DNA of 64,000 nt from Cheilinus undulatus (Eukaryota; Chordata; Actinopteri; Labriformes; Labridae): positions 20,852,769 through 20,916,768 of the forward strand of contig NC_054872.1 in NCBI RefSeq assembly GCF_018320785.1, read 5' to 3'. A program made the translations under genes and the position numbers. The notes below the pieces were generated by a model that saw only the letters and a program-made list of their open reading frames with translations, was not told where the DNA came from and did no database searches. Of this stretch, positions 46,827 to 59,344 are shown one piece after another. How positions within the stretch are numbered: position 1 is the first letter of the stretch; each line of letters opens with the position of its first letter.

Positions 46827-47159
46827 GAAACATAATCTGTAACAGTATAGTTTTCAACTTCTCAAGTGTGATCCTCATATTAAAATTGTAAAGTGTAAAG
46901 ATTAATGTAATTAATTACTTTAAAAAAGGAATGTGGCTAAAATAAAGATTTTACCACACATGCTATTCAAGTTGCATAATTAAGACTGACACATTGTATT
47001 GGACACCTGTGGCAAAGTCAGGTATTTTTCAACAGGGGCCGAGCAAAGAGACTAATGCATACCTGGGACACCCTTTGATGTGTATCAGCTCAACATCCTT
47101 TTCTACGCCTTATTCAACACGCAGGAAGTTGGTAACCCGGCACGCCACTCACAGAGAGC

Positions 47160-47655
47160 GATTAGGAAAAGGCAGAGCCTTCAAAAAAAAACTCAGAGGG
47201 TGATTGGGTGAACGTTCTGTCTGTCACATCTTTATGGGCCGATCAGAGCAACACATGACGTTGTAGCCGCTGCTGAGCAGTAAACACCATAGAGAACTAC
47301 ATAACGCGAACGATAGCGACTGCAGACATGTCAGTACACAACTTTTGTTGTTTTCGAAAGGAAAACAAGTCAGTGTTGTTCTTTGTTCTTCTTTTAACGA
47401 AGAAATGTCAACAAGTTTTGATAAAACTGGCACTTTAGCAGCATCCAGGCTAATGTCTTCTGCCATAATTGCACAGCCTCTTGTTGCTGCTTGCTTACGC
47501 CACGACTCTACCGCACCAGAAAGTACTGCCCTTCAGCGCTGATTGGTCCTGTCACTTTCTAACCGGGCCCAAACGGTTCAGGCGGGAACTTTGCAAGATG
47601 AATTTGCCAATGAGAAACACAGAAACAGGCATCTGCTTTGCAAGGTTAGGAACTC
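47160..47655. repeat. Dispersed repeat with RecQ-helicase-like first exon, copy 3
   Basis: Same borders and orientation as copy 1, without the nested insertion. On the minus strand from 47466 it encodes MAEDISLDAAKVPVLSKLVD, then ISSLKEEQRTTLTC, the best-preserved version. No donor is kept at the expected place (ACACTGACTTG in place of GTAAGT). Confidence 0.6.
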
Positions 47656-47659
47656 ACTA

Positions 47660-50600
47660 AATCAGTGGATAACTTCACTCAGGGTGCATAAGGTTCTAAC
47701 ATCACAAATAAACAATTCACAAGAAACATGAGCAAATGAATCCCAGCAGTGATCCCTGTGCAACAGGCAACATCTAAACACATGTAGATACATCTAAAAC
47801 ACATCTAAAGACTTAGCAGAAAGGCGTGATGAGGCTAATTTAATGAAGTAGAGGAAAGGGAGTAGGTGGGAGACCTGCAGTTGTTTAGTACAGTAATTGT
47901 GTCATTTTGTTGTTTATTTTTCCAATGATTGGGTTTCTAGAGCTCTTAAGAAATTTTCTAGAGCTGGTTTAATGAAATCCCCCTCAAGACTTCATTAAAT
48001 TGGCTCTGCTTTTCTACATTTGGTGTTTGTATTCAGATAATGAGCAACTAGGAATAATATCTTTGAATAAAATAATGTTGCACTCAGTATTGTAACTACA
48101 TAACTTCTTGTTTTACAAGCATGCTCTGTCATAAATCTGTCAAAGATGAACCTTGTTTACTTATTTAGTTACAGTACAACAATCCTCAACTCTCTTACTG
48201 TTTTATCTATTTTCTATCTATATCTCTATCAATCTCTTTTCCTTTTCTACCTCACCACAGTCTTTCTCTTTTATTCTCTCCACCTCCATTTGTTTGTCTC
48301 CCCCTTCCACCCTCCTTCTAGCCCCTTCTACATTTTGCCCCCAAAAAGCCTACACCCATCCCTCTCTTCCCTCACACTCACAGGAGGGTCAAGTGCACGG
48401 GCTTTTGTCTCAAAACATGTGGAGGGAATTAATTGGCTCCAGCGTTTGGCTCTTTCCACCCGACTGCTTCTGTGTGGCTGTCACCTGGCTCGCGCTCCCA
48501 CTTCCATCTCTCTCTTTTTACCCCACCCTCCTCTCTTTCTCTCTCCTCATGTTCGTCCTCTTTGCTTCTTTTCACTCCTCCCATTTTTTCCTCTTTTCTG
48601 CACCTTTCTCCCTTTTCCCGTCTGCTCTCTGTGTGTCATGGCCCTGATGTAAGATCAAGCCCTCTGCTGCAGCTGAAGGACTCTCACGTTGTGTCTAATG
48701 AGGGAGGATAATGTGTGCTGTTGTAGGTGATGGACATATAAGAAGAGATCTGGGAGGGAGGAGACAGAAAATGGAAGAAAGAATAAGAATAGACAGGCAA
48801 GAGCTACAGAATGCCTTCATGGATCTATAAATGGATATAGTTTAGAGAAATGTCTAAGCTCCTTCAATAAGACATGTAACTGTTGTAGAGAAATGTTGAG
48901 GTTATAGAAATAAAGATGGCTCAAGTATGTCACTTCCTGTTGCCAATTATGGGCACAACAGCAAAACAATGGAATTTACCTTTGAATATGTAGTGGGGCA
49001 GACCTTGATCATACATGGGAAATTAGATGCTTCAGTCAAGAGTTATGCAAGCTATTGAACTGCTCGCCATTGGCAGTAAAACATGGTCCCTAGAGACTGA
49101 TTTTTTTTTTTTTTTTTTTGTCCAGAACTTATAGATATGTGTACCATTTTTCATGCCTGTGTCTCTAACCCAGTCTCCTATCTCACGCTTTGGGCCTCTG
49201 TGGGGCCCCTGCACCTAGACTTGGTCAAAACCACCGTAATGCATAAATTTCCACTTTGGGATAATTTTCTGTAAGGTTTTGTTTAGTTTTGAGGCATTTA
49301 AAAGCCCACAAATTAGCAGTTCTTCTGTCTAAATATAAAAAAGAATAACAACTGCTTGCATTTCAATAGGGTCCTCACTCCACGGTCAGTGCTCAGGCCC
49401 TGATAAAAAATTACAACAAGATGAGATGACCAATCTGGTCACCCTGTGTCTGTCCCCTCACTGTTTAAATTTTAAGCTATGGTTTAGTCACTTTTATTTT
49501 TTTAGTTTTTTTTTCTTTTTTTTTTTTAAGAAAGCAATTTCCACTTGAATTCCACCACATCCTCCTCATTTAGTCTCTTCTCTAGCCATCCACCAGCATT
49601 GTCAAACTGTCACAATTTCAAAATCTAAAGGCAAAAAAATATTTTGTAGTGAGCCCAAGCCTGATGTAAAATCATCCCATTCCACTTCCTTATCCTCTTT
49701 TATCCCCACCCATCACTCTCTCCACCCACCCGTCCTCTCCTCTCTCTGCCTCACATCCTCACACCCTAAAAATTCAGACGCATTAAAAAAAACTGCTAAT
49801 TTCATTTCCCCTCTCCCTCCCCTCTTTTTTTCTTACCCCAATTACCAGACCCCCCTCCTCACTTCTTCCTCCCTTCTCCCTCTCCCTGCACCCTCTCCTA
49901 AGGAAGACGGATAAATCAGGCTGCATATTAATTGTACTCAAAGGGGGGGACCATGTGCCTGGCGTACTCCTTGTTTCCATGACAACCGGCACGGGATCCA
50001 TAAAGATTTCAGGGGCAAATGGGGCTGGGAGAGTGGGGGTCACCCCAAAAGAGGATAAGCATAATTACAGAGAGATAGACAGGCAGCCAGAGACTGGGGA
50101 GGTCTGTGAGCAAGTGTCCCAGCCAGACTGATACTGTAAACAGTCAGCCTGGGATTTAAGTGCTAAAGCATCATTTATACCCACTAGAATTCTGTTTTTG
50201 ATTATTGCTATTTCATTAAACTTTATTTTAATCAGTCAATTAGATTCCTTTTATTCAAGATATCTGTTGTTTTTGATTTAAGTACTAGTCACTTCAAATT
50301 TAGCTTTGAGGGTGTGGCTCTTTATATTGTTTATGATTAATTTGCAGTATACGTGCATGCAAACTTGCCCATCATGCTGTTTGTTTTCCAGCAACACCAT
50401 GCTGCCCAGTAACACTACATGAATGCATCTGAAACATATGAGCTATAAGTCTTTTCTTCTTGACTTGGCATGTGTTCAGTGAAGTGAACTGGATTTTCAG
50501 CTGATTTAACACGGCATATGGCTTGATGTGAGCACTCATCCAAGGTACACTATATGTTCAAGTTTTTTTCAAAACTATATGCATATTAAACAATGCTAAT

Positions 50601-51160
50601 TGATTTGGAAGCTGCGTTTCTGAGGAAATAATTATCTGGTATCCGTCCCATCTGCTGGATTTGGAATCAGTTTGCAGTAGAAAGTCAAACTGCAGACGCA
50701 CAACGCCCCTGTTATGTTTTACAGGAGTGGCAATATGAAATAAGACAGGAACTTTATAGAACTGTTTATATTGGAAAAGAAATAGTGTATAATTATTTAA
50801 ATACTGTTTAAATGTTTACAGTTTAGTCCATTATATTTAGACACATCAAAATTACAATGTATGAGGTATGGCCATCAAAAAATTAGTCTAATGCTGTAGT
50901 ACAATTTCAATGAACATAAACATTTCTCAATGACCCCGCTGCATTCAGGCCTTCTACTGATTAGTCAGTGCAGTAGTTCTTCTTTTGTTAAAGCTTGAAC
51001 TCCACTGTTGTAGGTTTGACATGTAAGGTGGTAGTAGTGGTAGTTTAAAGGGATACTTAAACATTTTGGAAAATTCACCCTTTGCCATAATTCCTAAAGT
51101 CTTAGTAATAGGTTTGTTTCCTTTAGTTGTCGGTACAATATGCTTATTTTTCCTTTTAGC
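47660..51160. other. Gene-free stretch with low-complexity zones and possible conserved block
   Basis: Pyrimidine-rich sequence at 48200-48640 and 49680-49900 keeps several frames open by composition only. T-rich runs lie at 49100 and 49490-49530. A more complex block at 49905-50050 contains GTTTCCATGACAAC (49973-49986), an RFX X-box-like site. Confidence 0.45.
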
Positions 51161-51162
51161 CA

Positions 51163-52470
51163 GGAGTAAGGTTATTATAGGTAAGTAAAACTAACTAAAT
51201 AACTAATAACTAAAAATTAAAAAACTGTTGTGTGCTTACAAAACTAACTAAAATAGAATTTAAAAAAGAGACAAAATATCCTTAGTCCTTGACACAACCA
51301 CACTGACTTGCATCTACACCCGAGTCTGGGGAGTGTAAAACTGCCTGAATTGGTTGGTTAAATTAACATTTAAAATACTACCATTTACTTGCATTTTTGT
51401 TTGAGATGAATGGGTTCAAGTATGGTGTTGAAATGAAGAAATATGAAACAAACTAGAGTTTTTAAACTTATTTGTGGTATGTAAATCAGAGGGTCTTAAT
51501 TCACTGAGCAATAATATTTATAAACTGCAAATGAGCCCAGAAGGCAAACAAATCAGGTACAAAATAACTTGTGCTGTAAAGTGAATGATCAGGTGTGCTG
51601 TTACCCCGAGGTAGCTGAAGTTGCTGACTGATGTCCAGTGGTCTCTCTTCAGTGTAATAAATGCAGCTCGGGATGGCTGCTTCACTTTAGTTGCCTTTTT
51701 AGCTGTCATACAGTTCATAGATTCTTGTGACAGTAGTTCTCATAGGTGGTGAGAGTCATCCGAGGCGACCCGGATGATGTCTTGAAGCCCCTTGTCGTCA
51801 ACGATGTCGATGGTCTGCAGTCTTTGGCGACCCATTAGCGATCACATTAGTTAGCTTAGATGTTGTCGTTTTGGGGACAAATCCTGGTCTGCTTGACTGT
51901 GTCTGTGTAGCTTGACGTTATGGCTTGATTCTGTGTCGTTGTAAGCATCTTTTCTATCATTAGCAGCATTAACTATGGCTTGATCCCGTCTTGTTGTTAG
52001 CGTCTTTGCTAACTTTAGCAAAGATGCGCTTTGCATTGAGGTGGTACTTCAGACTTGTTGTGCTTCAGTGTAAAGACAGTTCATCATCGCTGTATGCACA
52101 TACAACTTTTGTTTCATCCAGACTTCCATTAGGCAGATTTTTAAATCGAAATTAGCCGTGAAGCAAACCTGGGTCTGTCTCCTCACTCAGTACTGCTGGC
52201 TGCGTTTGACCCGCCTTTAACCTTTTCACCCCAGGGACGTAAACGTCCACGCAGGAGGACTACAGGAGGAAGTTGTGGTCAAACTTAGTTATATGATTAA
52301 ATTGCATAAAACTAACAAACTAATAAAAACTAAACTAAAACAAAGCATTTTCGCTAAATGAAATATGGACTAAACCAACAAACCAGCAGATAAAACTAAA
52401 CTGAAACTGAACATAGAACGTGAAAGCAAAACAGAAATAAAAACTAATAAAAAATCCAAAACTATTATAC
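51163..52470. mobile_element. Possible DNA transposon with AACTAA-rich ends
   Basis: The left end GGTTATTATAGGTAAGTAAA with repeated ACTAACTAA and the right end with AACTAATAAAAAATCC, then AAAACTATTATA, resemble the two ends of a common fish repeat whose ends read GGTTATTATAGTTA. The interior (51500-52250) is non-repetitive and contains no transposase; 51890-52020 has a duplicated motif TATGGCTTGAT. Confidence 0.4.
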
Positions 52471-53110
52471 TTTTGGTCAGGAGTCAGAAGTTTAAGAACA
52501 ACTTTGGCACACACTTTTGTCATGTTCAATTTTTCATTCAAAATTGGCAAACTGTCTCTAGCAATGGAGACCATTTCTGCTATCATTTTATATTGAATTT
52601 CAATAATGTTAAACGATTTGTTCAATTAGTTGAATGTTTTCAGAAGTTTTTGTTGTGCAGTTGCACGTGAATACCCAACCTTTAATATAGAGCACTCAGT
52701 GTGACAGTGTAAAACGTAATTACAAAACACTTAATAAGGCCAGATAAACTGTCCTCCATGAAAACAGTCCATAGTAGCAAGGTTGCCAACTTTGGGTTCC
52801 TGGCTGGAGTGAGATTTTGTTCAGTATGCATATGCACACTCAATGATGGCGACGTATTTGGACTCATTTCACCATTAGGGTTTAAAAAGTACACACACAC
52901 ACAAAATAGCAACAATTTTAGAAATTAAAGGAGAAAATTATTCAGTCTGATCTCAATTTTGTGAAAGACAGTTATAATTTCAGCACTTTCAAGGACTTTA
53001 AAATTCAAGCACTTTTCATACCTAGAAAACACAACATTAAAATTCAAGCATTTTAAGGGATTACAAGCACCTGAATGAACCCTGTCTACATTCCCACAGC
53101 CATCTGTGGG

Positions 53111-53280
53111 TTAGAGTGTTTTGTCAGGAACACGGATCCTCCACTCTGCAGTAAACAGAAAAGTCGTTTCCTGTATCCTGCTCCCTCTTTCAGCCAATCA
53201 GGAGGAAGAACTCCACACATTTCTATTTACTGCAGAGCAGAGGGACTGGGAGACCCACATTAATGACCAAACACTCTAAA
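53111..53280. repeat. 170-bp imperfect inverted repeat (MITE-like)
   Basis: Left arm TTAGAGTGTTTTGTC... and CACTCTGCAGTAAACAGAAA; right arm TTCTATTTACTGCAGAGCAG and ...ACCAAACACTCTAAA. Arms of about 65 bp can pair almost completely around a CTCCCTCTTTCAGCCAATCA loop. No coding sequence. Confidence 0.7.
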
Positions 53281-54410
53281 TGGCTGATGGCTATAGGAAT
53301 ATACAACTATTTAACACTCATATTAACAAAGAAATATCACTTACTTCTGCTTTAAACTTGGAGTCATATGTGGATGCACCTGCATCCTTCCATTTTTTGA
53401 TGGGACACACTGTGACTCACTCTCTGTCTCTCTGATCTATGGAGAAGAGATATAGAAATGTAATTATCTAATTGAAGGATATGAGTGTGATAAACAACAA
53501 TTTACTGTGCTTCATTATTTGCTAGCAAACCTTGAATAAAATAGATATAGACCGCAGAGGCCATGCCCACAATGCCATAAATTTAATTGGGGAAAAAAAC
53601 TTGTTAGGTCAGCCACTTATGAAATCTTAGATAAATGGTACTGTGAGCTTAGTTTACATGCTATGGTCTCATTTCTGAAGACTGTACTTGAGTCTCATCA
53701 TCTTCATTTCCCTCTCTTCTGACGCTGTCCCTTTCCTGCTGCTTCTGTCTTCTGCTAGTGCCAGTCCCTCATCTCTTTCCCTCTCTCTCACCTTCTTAAA
53801 GTATTTCAGTTTGCTCATCTGCAGTAACACAGTTGGTAAGTCTCTTCAAAACATACATTGTGGCTACATTATCAATTGCACTGAAAAACTTACTACTACC
53901 CGAGCAAAAGAGGACGTTTGGTCACATTAACATAAGCTAGCTAATGGTTAACTGTTAGCCCGTTCAGCTATCATCCTTTGTACCTTACAGAGCATTTGTT
54001 CAAAACAAATATTATATAGTTTGTTAAGCCCTGGGTTCCGTTGTATAATTAATGACATAAGACGCCGACTAATTGCTTACCTTGGTTCGTGTGCTGGCTG
54101 CATGCAGTTGCTGCATTGACACTAAGTTGCTGCTGCACTGCGCCGCTGTTCTGAAGTAGCTGGACATCAACTCTGGCCCCACTGTGCTGTGATTGGCTAG
54201 TTATTCACAAGCTTAGGGCCATTACCTTGAGCAGCTGTCCAATCAACACGGGTATAAACATTGCCCACCAATCAGAGAGTAATTTGACAGTGCCAAAGCA
54301 TTTCATTTGATTCTAGCATGACAATAGTTTGAGTGGCGTGTGAGCGTGAGACAGGAGGTGAAAGCGTGTGTCACACGCCAGAAGCGTGAGAGTTGGCAAC
54401 CCTGTAGTAG

Positions 54411-54760
54411 CTTACAGAGCTCCATTAGCTGCGTAAGCTATGTAGCTAACAGTGTAAGCTTACGCCTTGACTGCTAAAGCTCATATTGCTAAAGCTTACT
54501 TAACAACAGAGAATGGAGCTTCATAGCTACATTAGCCAGGACGCTATGTAGAAAACATAGCTAAAGTAGCTAAAGCTAAGTTCAGAACGCAGCTATGTAA
54601 GCTATGTAGGTATGTTATCTATGTAGCTCCATGAGCTTTAGCTACATTTGCTAAAGCTTTTTTTCTAAAGTTAACTTTGCTACACTGACTTATATAATGA
54701 AGTTAATAATATAGCTAGCATAGCTGTGCTAGCTTAAAGGTAACAAAGCTAAAGCAAGGT
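54411..54760. repeat. Degenerate AGCTA/TAGCT minisatellite
   Basis: Dense occurrences of GCTATGTAGCTA, TAAAGCTA and AAGCTT in both orientations over 350 bp. AGCT is its own complement, so the tract is rich in small palindromes. Confidence 0.7.
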
Positions 54761-54764
54761 CCTG

Positions 54765-57700
54765 TTCATGTATCTTCTTCAGGTCTATACATAATTTAAT
54801 CCCAGATTATAACTGATATTTTTCTCAGTTAAATTTATGAGATGTTGCTTGGACTGTAATGTTGGCAATGTAGTTATTTAATGAATGTAACTGCTTGAAT
54901 GAATTAAAAAAAAAACATCTAAAAGTGGAAATATGTTGTACTGGAAAATTAAGCCACTTTCTTTATGAGATAAACTTTGTCTCACATGAACAGAAGAATG
55001 TGAACTTCTTCTACACCATCATGTTTGATTCAGTAGCTTTATGTTAAGCTTATGCATCCCTAGTCAGAATCTCTCTTTTATCCCAGTAATTTCTTACATC
55101 ATTGACTTCTTCTATATCTTTGGATTCACCATCATGTCTGTAGATTACAAAGCATAGACAGGTTATGAGAGATGTTTCAGGGTCTTTTTTTGCCACAAAG
55201 CTGTGCTTCAATCATTTCACATCTTGGTGTGAGATTTTACCCTATAAAACCATTTTACAAAGTCTGGAAGTGTTTGGTAGGCAGAGTGAGGATGGAAAAA
55301 GCATATTTTTCCTACTTTATTCCATGTACTCAGTCTTCCATCAAAATGGTGAGAGTTGCATTAATCCTTAAATGGCCTTTGGCTTTATATTCACAGATAA
55401 GCTCTACTGGCACACACTGGGTCTTGAACTAAATAAACTGTTCTGTATACTAAATGCTGTTCAGGACAGGTCTGCAAATCATTTATCTAACATGTCAATA
55501 CCACTCTCAGAGGAAGCTTACACACCCCTTTTTGTCCTGAGAAAGTAAAAACACAGGCAGTCAGGCATTCACTCACATACTCACACATGGACACACACAC
55601 ACAGGCGTGCACGCACTCACACAGGCATATGCATAGATCAGTGCAGAGGCTTTATGTATTATGCATGAATTTGGTTTAATTGCGTGGAGCCTATTTGCAT
55701 AACCTTTCCTAGTTTGATCAAATATGCTCATCTATATTGCAGTCCTCTGACCTTGGCTCTGGGCAGGTTAGTTCCTCTGCATGTCAGTATGTGATGTGAG
55801 TGCATGAGTACACAAGATGCTCAAGTGTACAAATATTCCATAACAGGCATTTTATGACCTCTGTTTTTGTATTATGTGTGTGTGTAGGTGGGCCTTGGCT
55901 GAACCTGTCTGATTCTTAATGGCTCCTTTTATTGGCTCTAATGCTGCTCTCTCTGTGAATGGTGCTGGCACCACAGGCATACTTAGTCCTTGTAAAAATG
56001 GAGTCCATCAAATTGTGGACTGGCTGGTTCTGAAACAGAAAGATTTGTTCAAAAATAAGTGCGTTTCAAAGGTTTCCACTGCATTCAAACAGTGTAATCA
56101 ATAATATGTAGCCATGAGGAATGGTAACAGTTCTAGGTGCTGATTGATGAATATGTCCATGCTTTCTTTTTCTCCTTTATTACAATGTGATGTATTATTA
56201 GCACATTTGTAGTTATTTGGGCATTGTTGATTTGTAATTGGTGAAAAACATTCAGTGTTGATATTAAACATGCCAGATCTCTCATCATTGGTTAGGATAC
56301 TGGGTCTTAACCTACTACCAGTAGTTACATCACATCAGACCATTGTCTGCACTAGCTTTCTCCAACAATGGTTGTGTTGTTGTACACCTGAGATGTCCTG
56401 GTTTCTGTTTGATCATGTATTTGGTTTTAGAAACCAGGATATGCCGTTTCCCTGGTTTTGTGAATCCTGGTTTTGCAACCTGGAGAATCCTGTTTTCTGA
56501 CAGCTGCAGACTACCTGTGCAGGTGCAACTTGCATTAAACTGTTCATTTAACTTCAGATGCTTTGAAATATGTTGGATGTGTAGCGGAGGGACAGCTGGT
56601 CTGATCTACCCAGAGAGAGAGAGTGACAATTAGTCTGTCTGAGCTGCAGCATTGTTGTCTCTAAATGCGTTCATATTTAGGCAGACGATGAATTGAACAG
56701 TTTAATTTTTCAGTCATAAATGATCCATGAGTTTAGTTTACTGTGGGGACAGAGAATCATGCTACAAGTTACTGGGAGTTGGAGCGCTGAGAACTAAAGA
56801 TGGATAGACAGCACTCGGTAAGCATCCTGCTACATCTGTCTTCCAGCACACTTCAAAGTAAAAATGGGATAAAGCTCCTAATCAGGATACTACAGTCCAT
56901 GTAAAATCCGTCATCGTCCTCCATACATGGATGAAACAGTCCTGCTGTTTCCTTATAATTAGTGATCATGTTAAAGGGTGACTTTTTTTATTTAACAGAA
57001 AGAGCCTCCAAAGATGTCTTTTTGTTTAGTCTTCCAGTATATTTTCTAAACATACTCACCAGACATGTATTAGACACAAGAGTTTCCAGTTTTAGGGCCA
57101 CTTGTTGAAAATCCAATTATAAAACAAAGTTTATTTGTTCCCAGATGGTTTGATAGACATTTTTGTCTACATCTTTTTGTGAATGACTGGTTCAGTCAGC
57201 ATCATTTGAAGAGAATGAGGCAGTAGCTTTAGTTGTCCTGCAAGCCTGAAAACAATGGTGCCTGGTGAAAAGATCAGAAAGGATGCAACTATTGTGGCGG
57301 TTTTGTTTGAACTGGAAAACATTTCTGTATTAGCTGAAGAGCAAAAAGCTGTATTATAAGCTTTTCTTGGAGGAAAAAAATGTTTTAGCGGCAAGAGTTT
57401 GAGTTACCACCTGAGTCAACTGATAGTAGACAAACTCCCAATGTTTACAATCAAACACTGTGTATAGGCTGTTACTCTAATGAAATATACATCCCATGTA
57501 ATGTACATGTGTCAGGTTGTCAAATTTGTCTCTACACCACCTCTACCACGCATGAGCATACTGCATCTCACATCTGCGTCATGTCAATTTTCAAGGAAGT
57601 TCACAGCTGATGTAGGAGATGTATGGAAGCAATCGTGTTTGTGTGTAGTAGGCATGTGCTCAAAAATCAATGCAACAGTATATCGTCAATGAATTTAAGT

Positions 57701-57860
57701 ATGTTAAAGTGAAAGAACCTTAAAACTATACCTCTTCTGTTATCCTCACAATAAAGACAAGCTGCTGCTTAATAGTATAGATATGTTATAACGCCTTATT
57801 TCGACTTATTTCATTGGTGGATCAATCATCAGTTTCCATACAATAGGAAAACATAAAGAC
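54765..57860. other. Gene-free stretch with one regulatory-looking block
   Basis: At 55650-55750 several homeobox/POU-like words are close together: ATGCATGAAT (55661), TTTAATTGCG, ATTTGCAT (55693-55700) and TTTGATCAAA. Elsewhere nothing is recognised; a weak CA/CTCACA repeat lies at 55560-55630. Confidence 0.45.
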
Positions 57861-57863
57861 CTA

Positions 57864-59341
57864 CCATCCCCTCCAAAAGTAGAGGAACAGTGAGGCCAAT
57901 TCCTTTATTTTTGCTGCAGACTGAAAACATCTGGGTTTGACATCAAAAGATAATTATATGATCCTATTACATTGATTATTCGAACAATAAATAGTGCTGA
58001 ATGTCTACACTCAGTTTCAGATTTGGGTTTTGCCTGTGCAGACTCAATTTACAGTTAGAGGTGCAATCAACATTAAAACCAGAGAGCTGTCTATGGGTGA
58101 AAAACAAGTGATTCTGAAGCTGAGAGGAAATGGAAAATCAATCAGAGCCATTGCACAAACATTGTCCATAACCAGTTGAACCATTTGGAAAGGCATGAAG
58201 AAGAAAGAAACCATTGTACTAAGTAACATATGACAAACGGATAAACCAAGAAAAACAGCAGCAGTTGACAACAGAAACATTGTGAGAGCTGTAAAGAAAG
58301 ACACTAAAACAACTGTTAGTGACATCAGAAACAACCTCCAGAGAGCAGGGGTGAAAGTATCACATCTGCTGTTCACAGAAGACTTCATGAACAAAAGTAC
58401 AGAGGCTACACCAGAAGATGCAAACCACTCATTAGCAAGAAGAACAGGAAGGCCAGGCTGGAATTTGCCAAAAAAAAAAAGAACAGAGACGAGCTTCAAA
58501 AAATCTGGGACAAAGTTTTATGGACTGATGAGACAAAGGTGAACCTATACCAAAGTGTTGGAAAGACTAAAGTTTGTAGAAAGAATGGATCTGCTCGTTA
58601 TCCCAAACATACAAGCTCATCTGTGAAACACAGTGGAGGTAATGTCATGGCTTGGGCTTGCATGGCTTCTTCTGGGATGGGCTCCTTAATCTTCATTGAT
58701 GATGTAACACATGATGGCAGCAGCAAAATGAACTCAGAAGTCTACAGAAACATTTTGTCTGCCAATTTAAGGAAAGATGCAACACTGACTGGGAGATCCT
58801 TTATCATGCAGCAAGATATTGACCCAAAACACACTGCCAAAACAACAAAGGAGTTCAACAGAGGCAAGAAGTGGAAGGTTTTAGAGTGGTCAAGTCAGTC
58901 TCCAGACTTAAACCCTATAAAGCATTTAACCTGCTAAAGAGGGGACTGAAGGGAGTAGCCCTCAACATAAATAACAACTAAAAGAGGCTGTAATGAAAGC
59001 CTGAAAAAGCACTGGTGATGTTAGTGGGACACAGGCTTGATGCGGTTACTGCAAGCAAAGAATTTGCAACTAGATATTAAGTCTTATTTGCTTTGATCTG
59101 TTTAAAGTCTATCTATTCCAATACTTTTCTGACCTAAGAAATGGTGTTCCATTACAAAAAAATGCTATCTGATCTGATCTGATGTGATGTATCAGATCCG
59201 AATGTAAAGACCTGGAAATAAAAGCTGAAATGTTGATCTCTTGTCTCATATTCATCTTCTGATGTCAAACCCAGATGTTTTCAGTCTACAGCAAAAATAA
59301 AGGAAATGGCCTCACTGTTCCAATACTTTTTGAGGGGAGTT
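57864..59341 (+). mobile_element. Tc1-family transposon, full length but dead
   Basis: Terminal inverted repeats of about 80 bp: left CCCCTCCAAAAGTAGAGGAA and CAGTGAGGCCAATTCCTTTA, right ending in ...TTTTTGAGGGGAGTT. TA dinucleotides border both ends. Length (about 1.48 kb) is normal for Tc1. The transposase inside is interrupted. Confidence 0.85.
58094..58937 (+). pseudogene. Tc1 transposase pseudogene
   Basis: Pieces in order: MGEKQVILKLRGNGKSIRAI (N-terminal HTH), stop and second HTH remnant (RNIVRAVKKDTKTTVSDIRN), then GGNVMAWACMASSGMGSLIF, a DIDPKHTA block with catalytic Asp, and SQSPDLNPIKHLT. TGA/TAG stops and at least one frameshift near 58490-58540 break the frame. The usual Glu of DD34E lies in PDLNPIEH; here it is changed to Lys. 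Confidence 0.85.
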
Positions 59342-59344
59342 TAC

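Noticed and set aside
48146..48711. Overlapping open frames of 92-168 codons
   Set aside because: Pyrimidine-rich low-complexity sequence keeps all three frames open; Ser/Leu/Phe/Pro-only products without domains.
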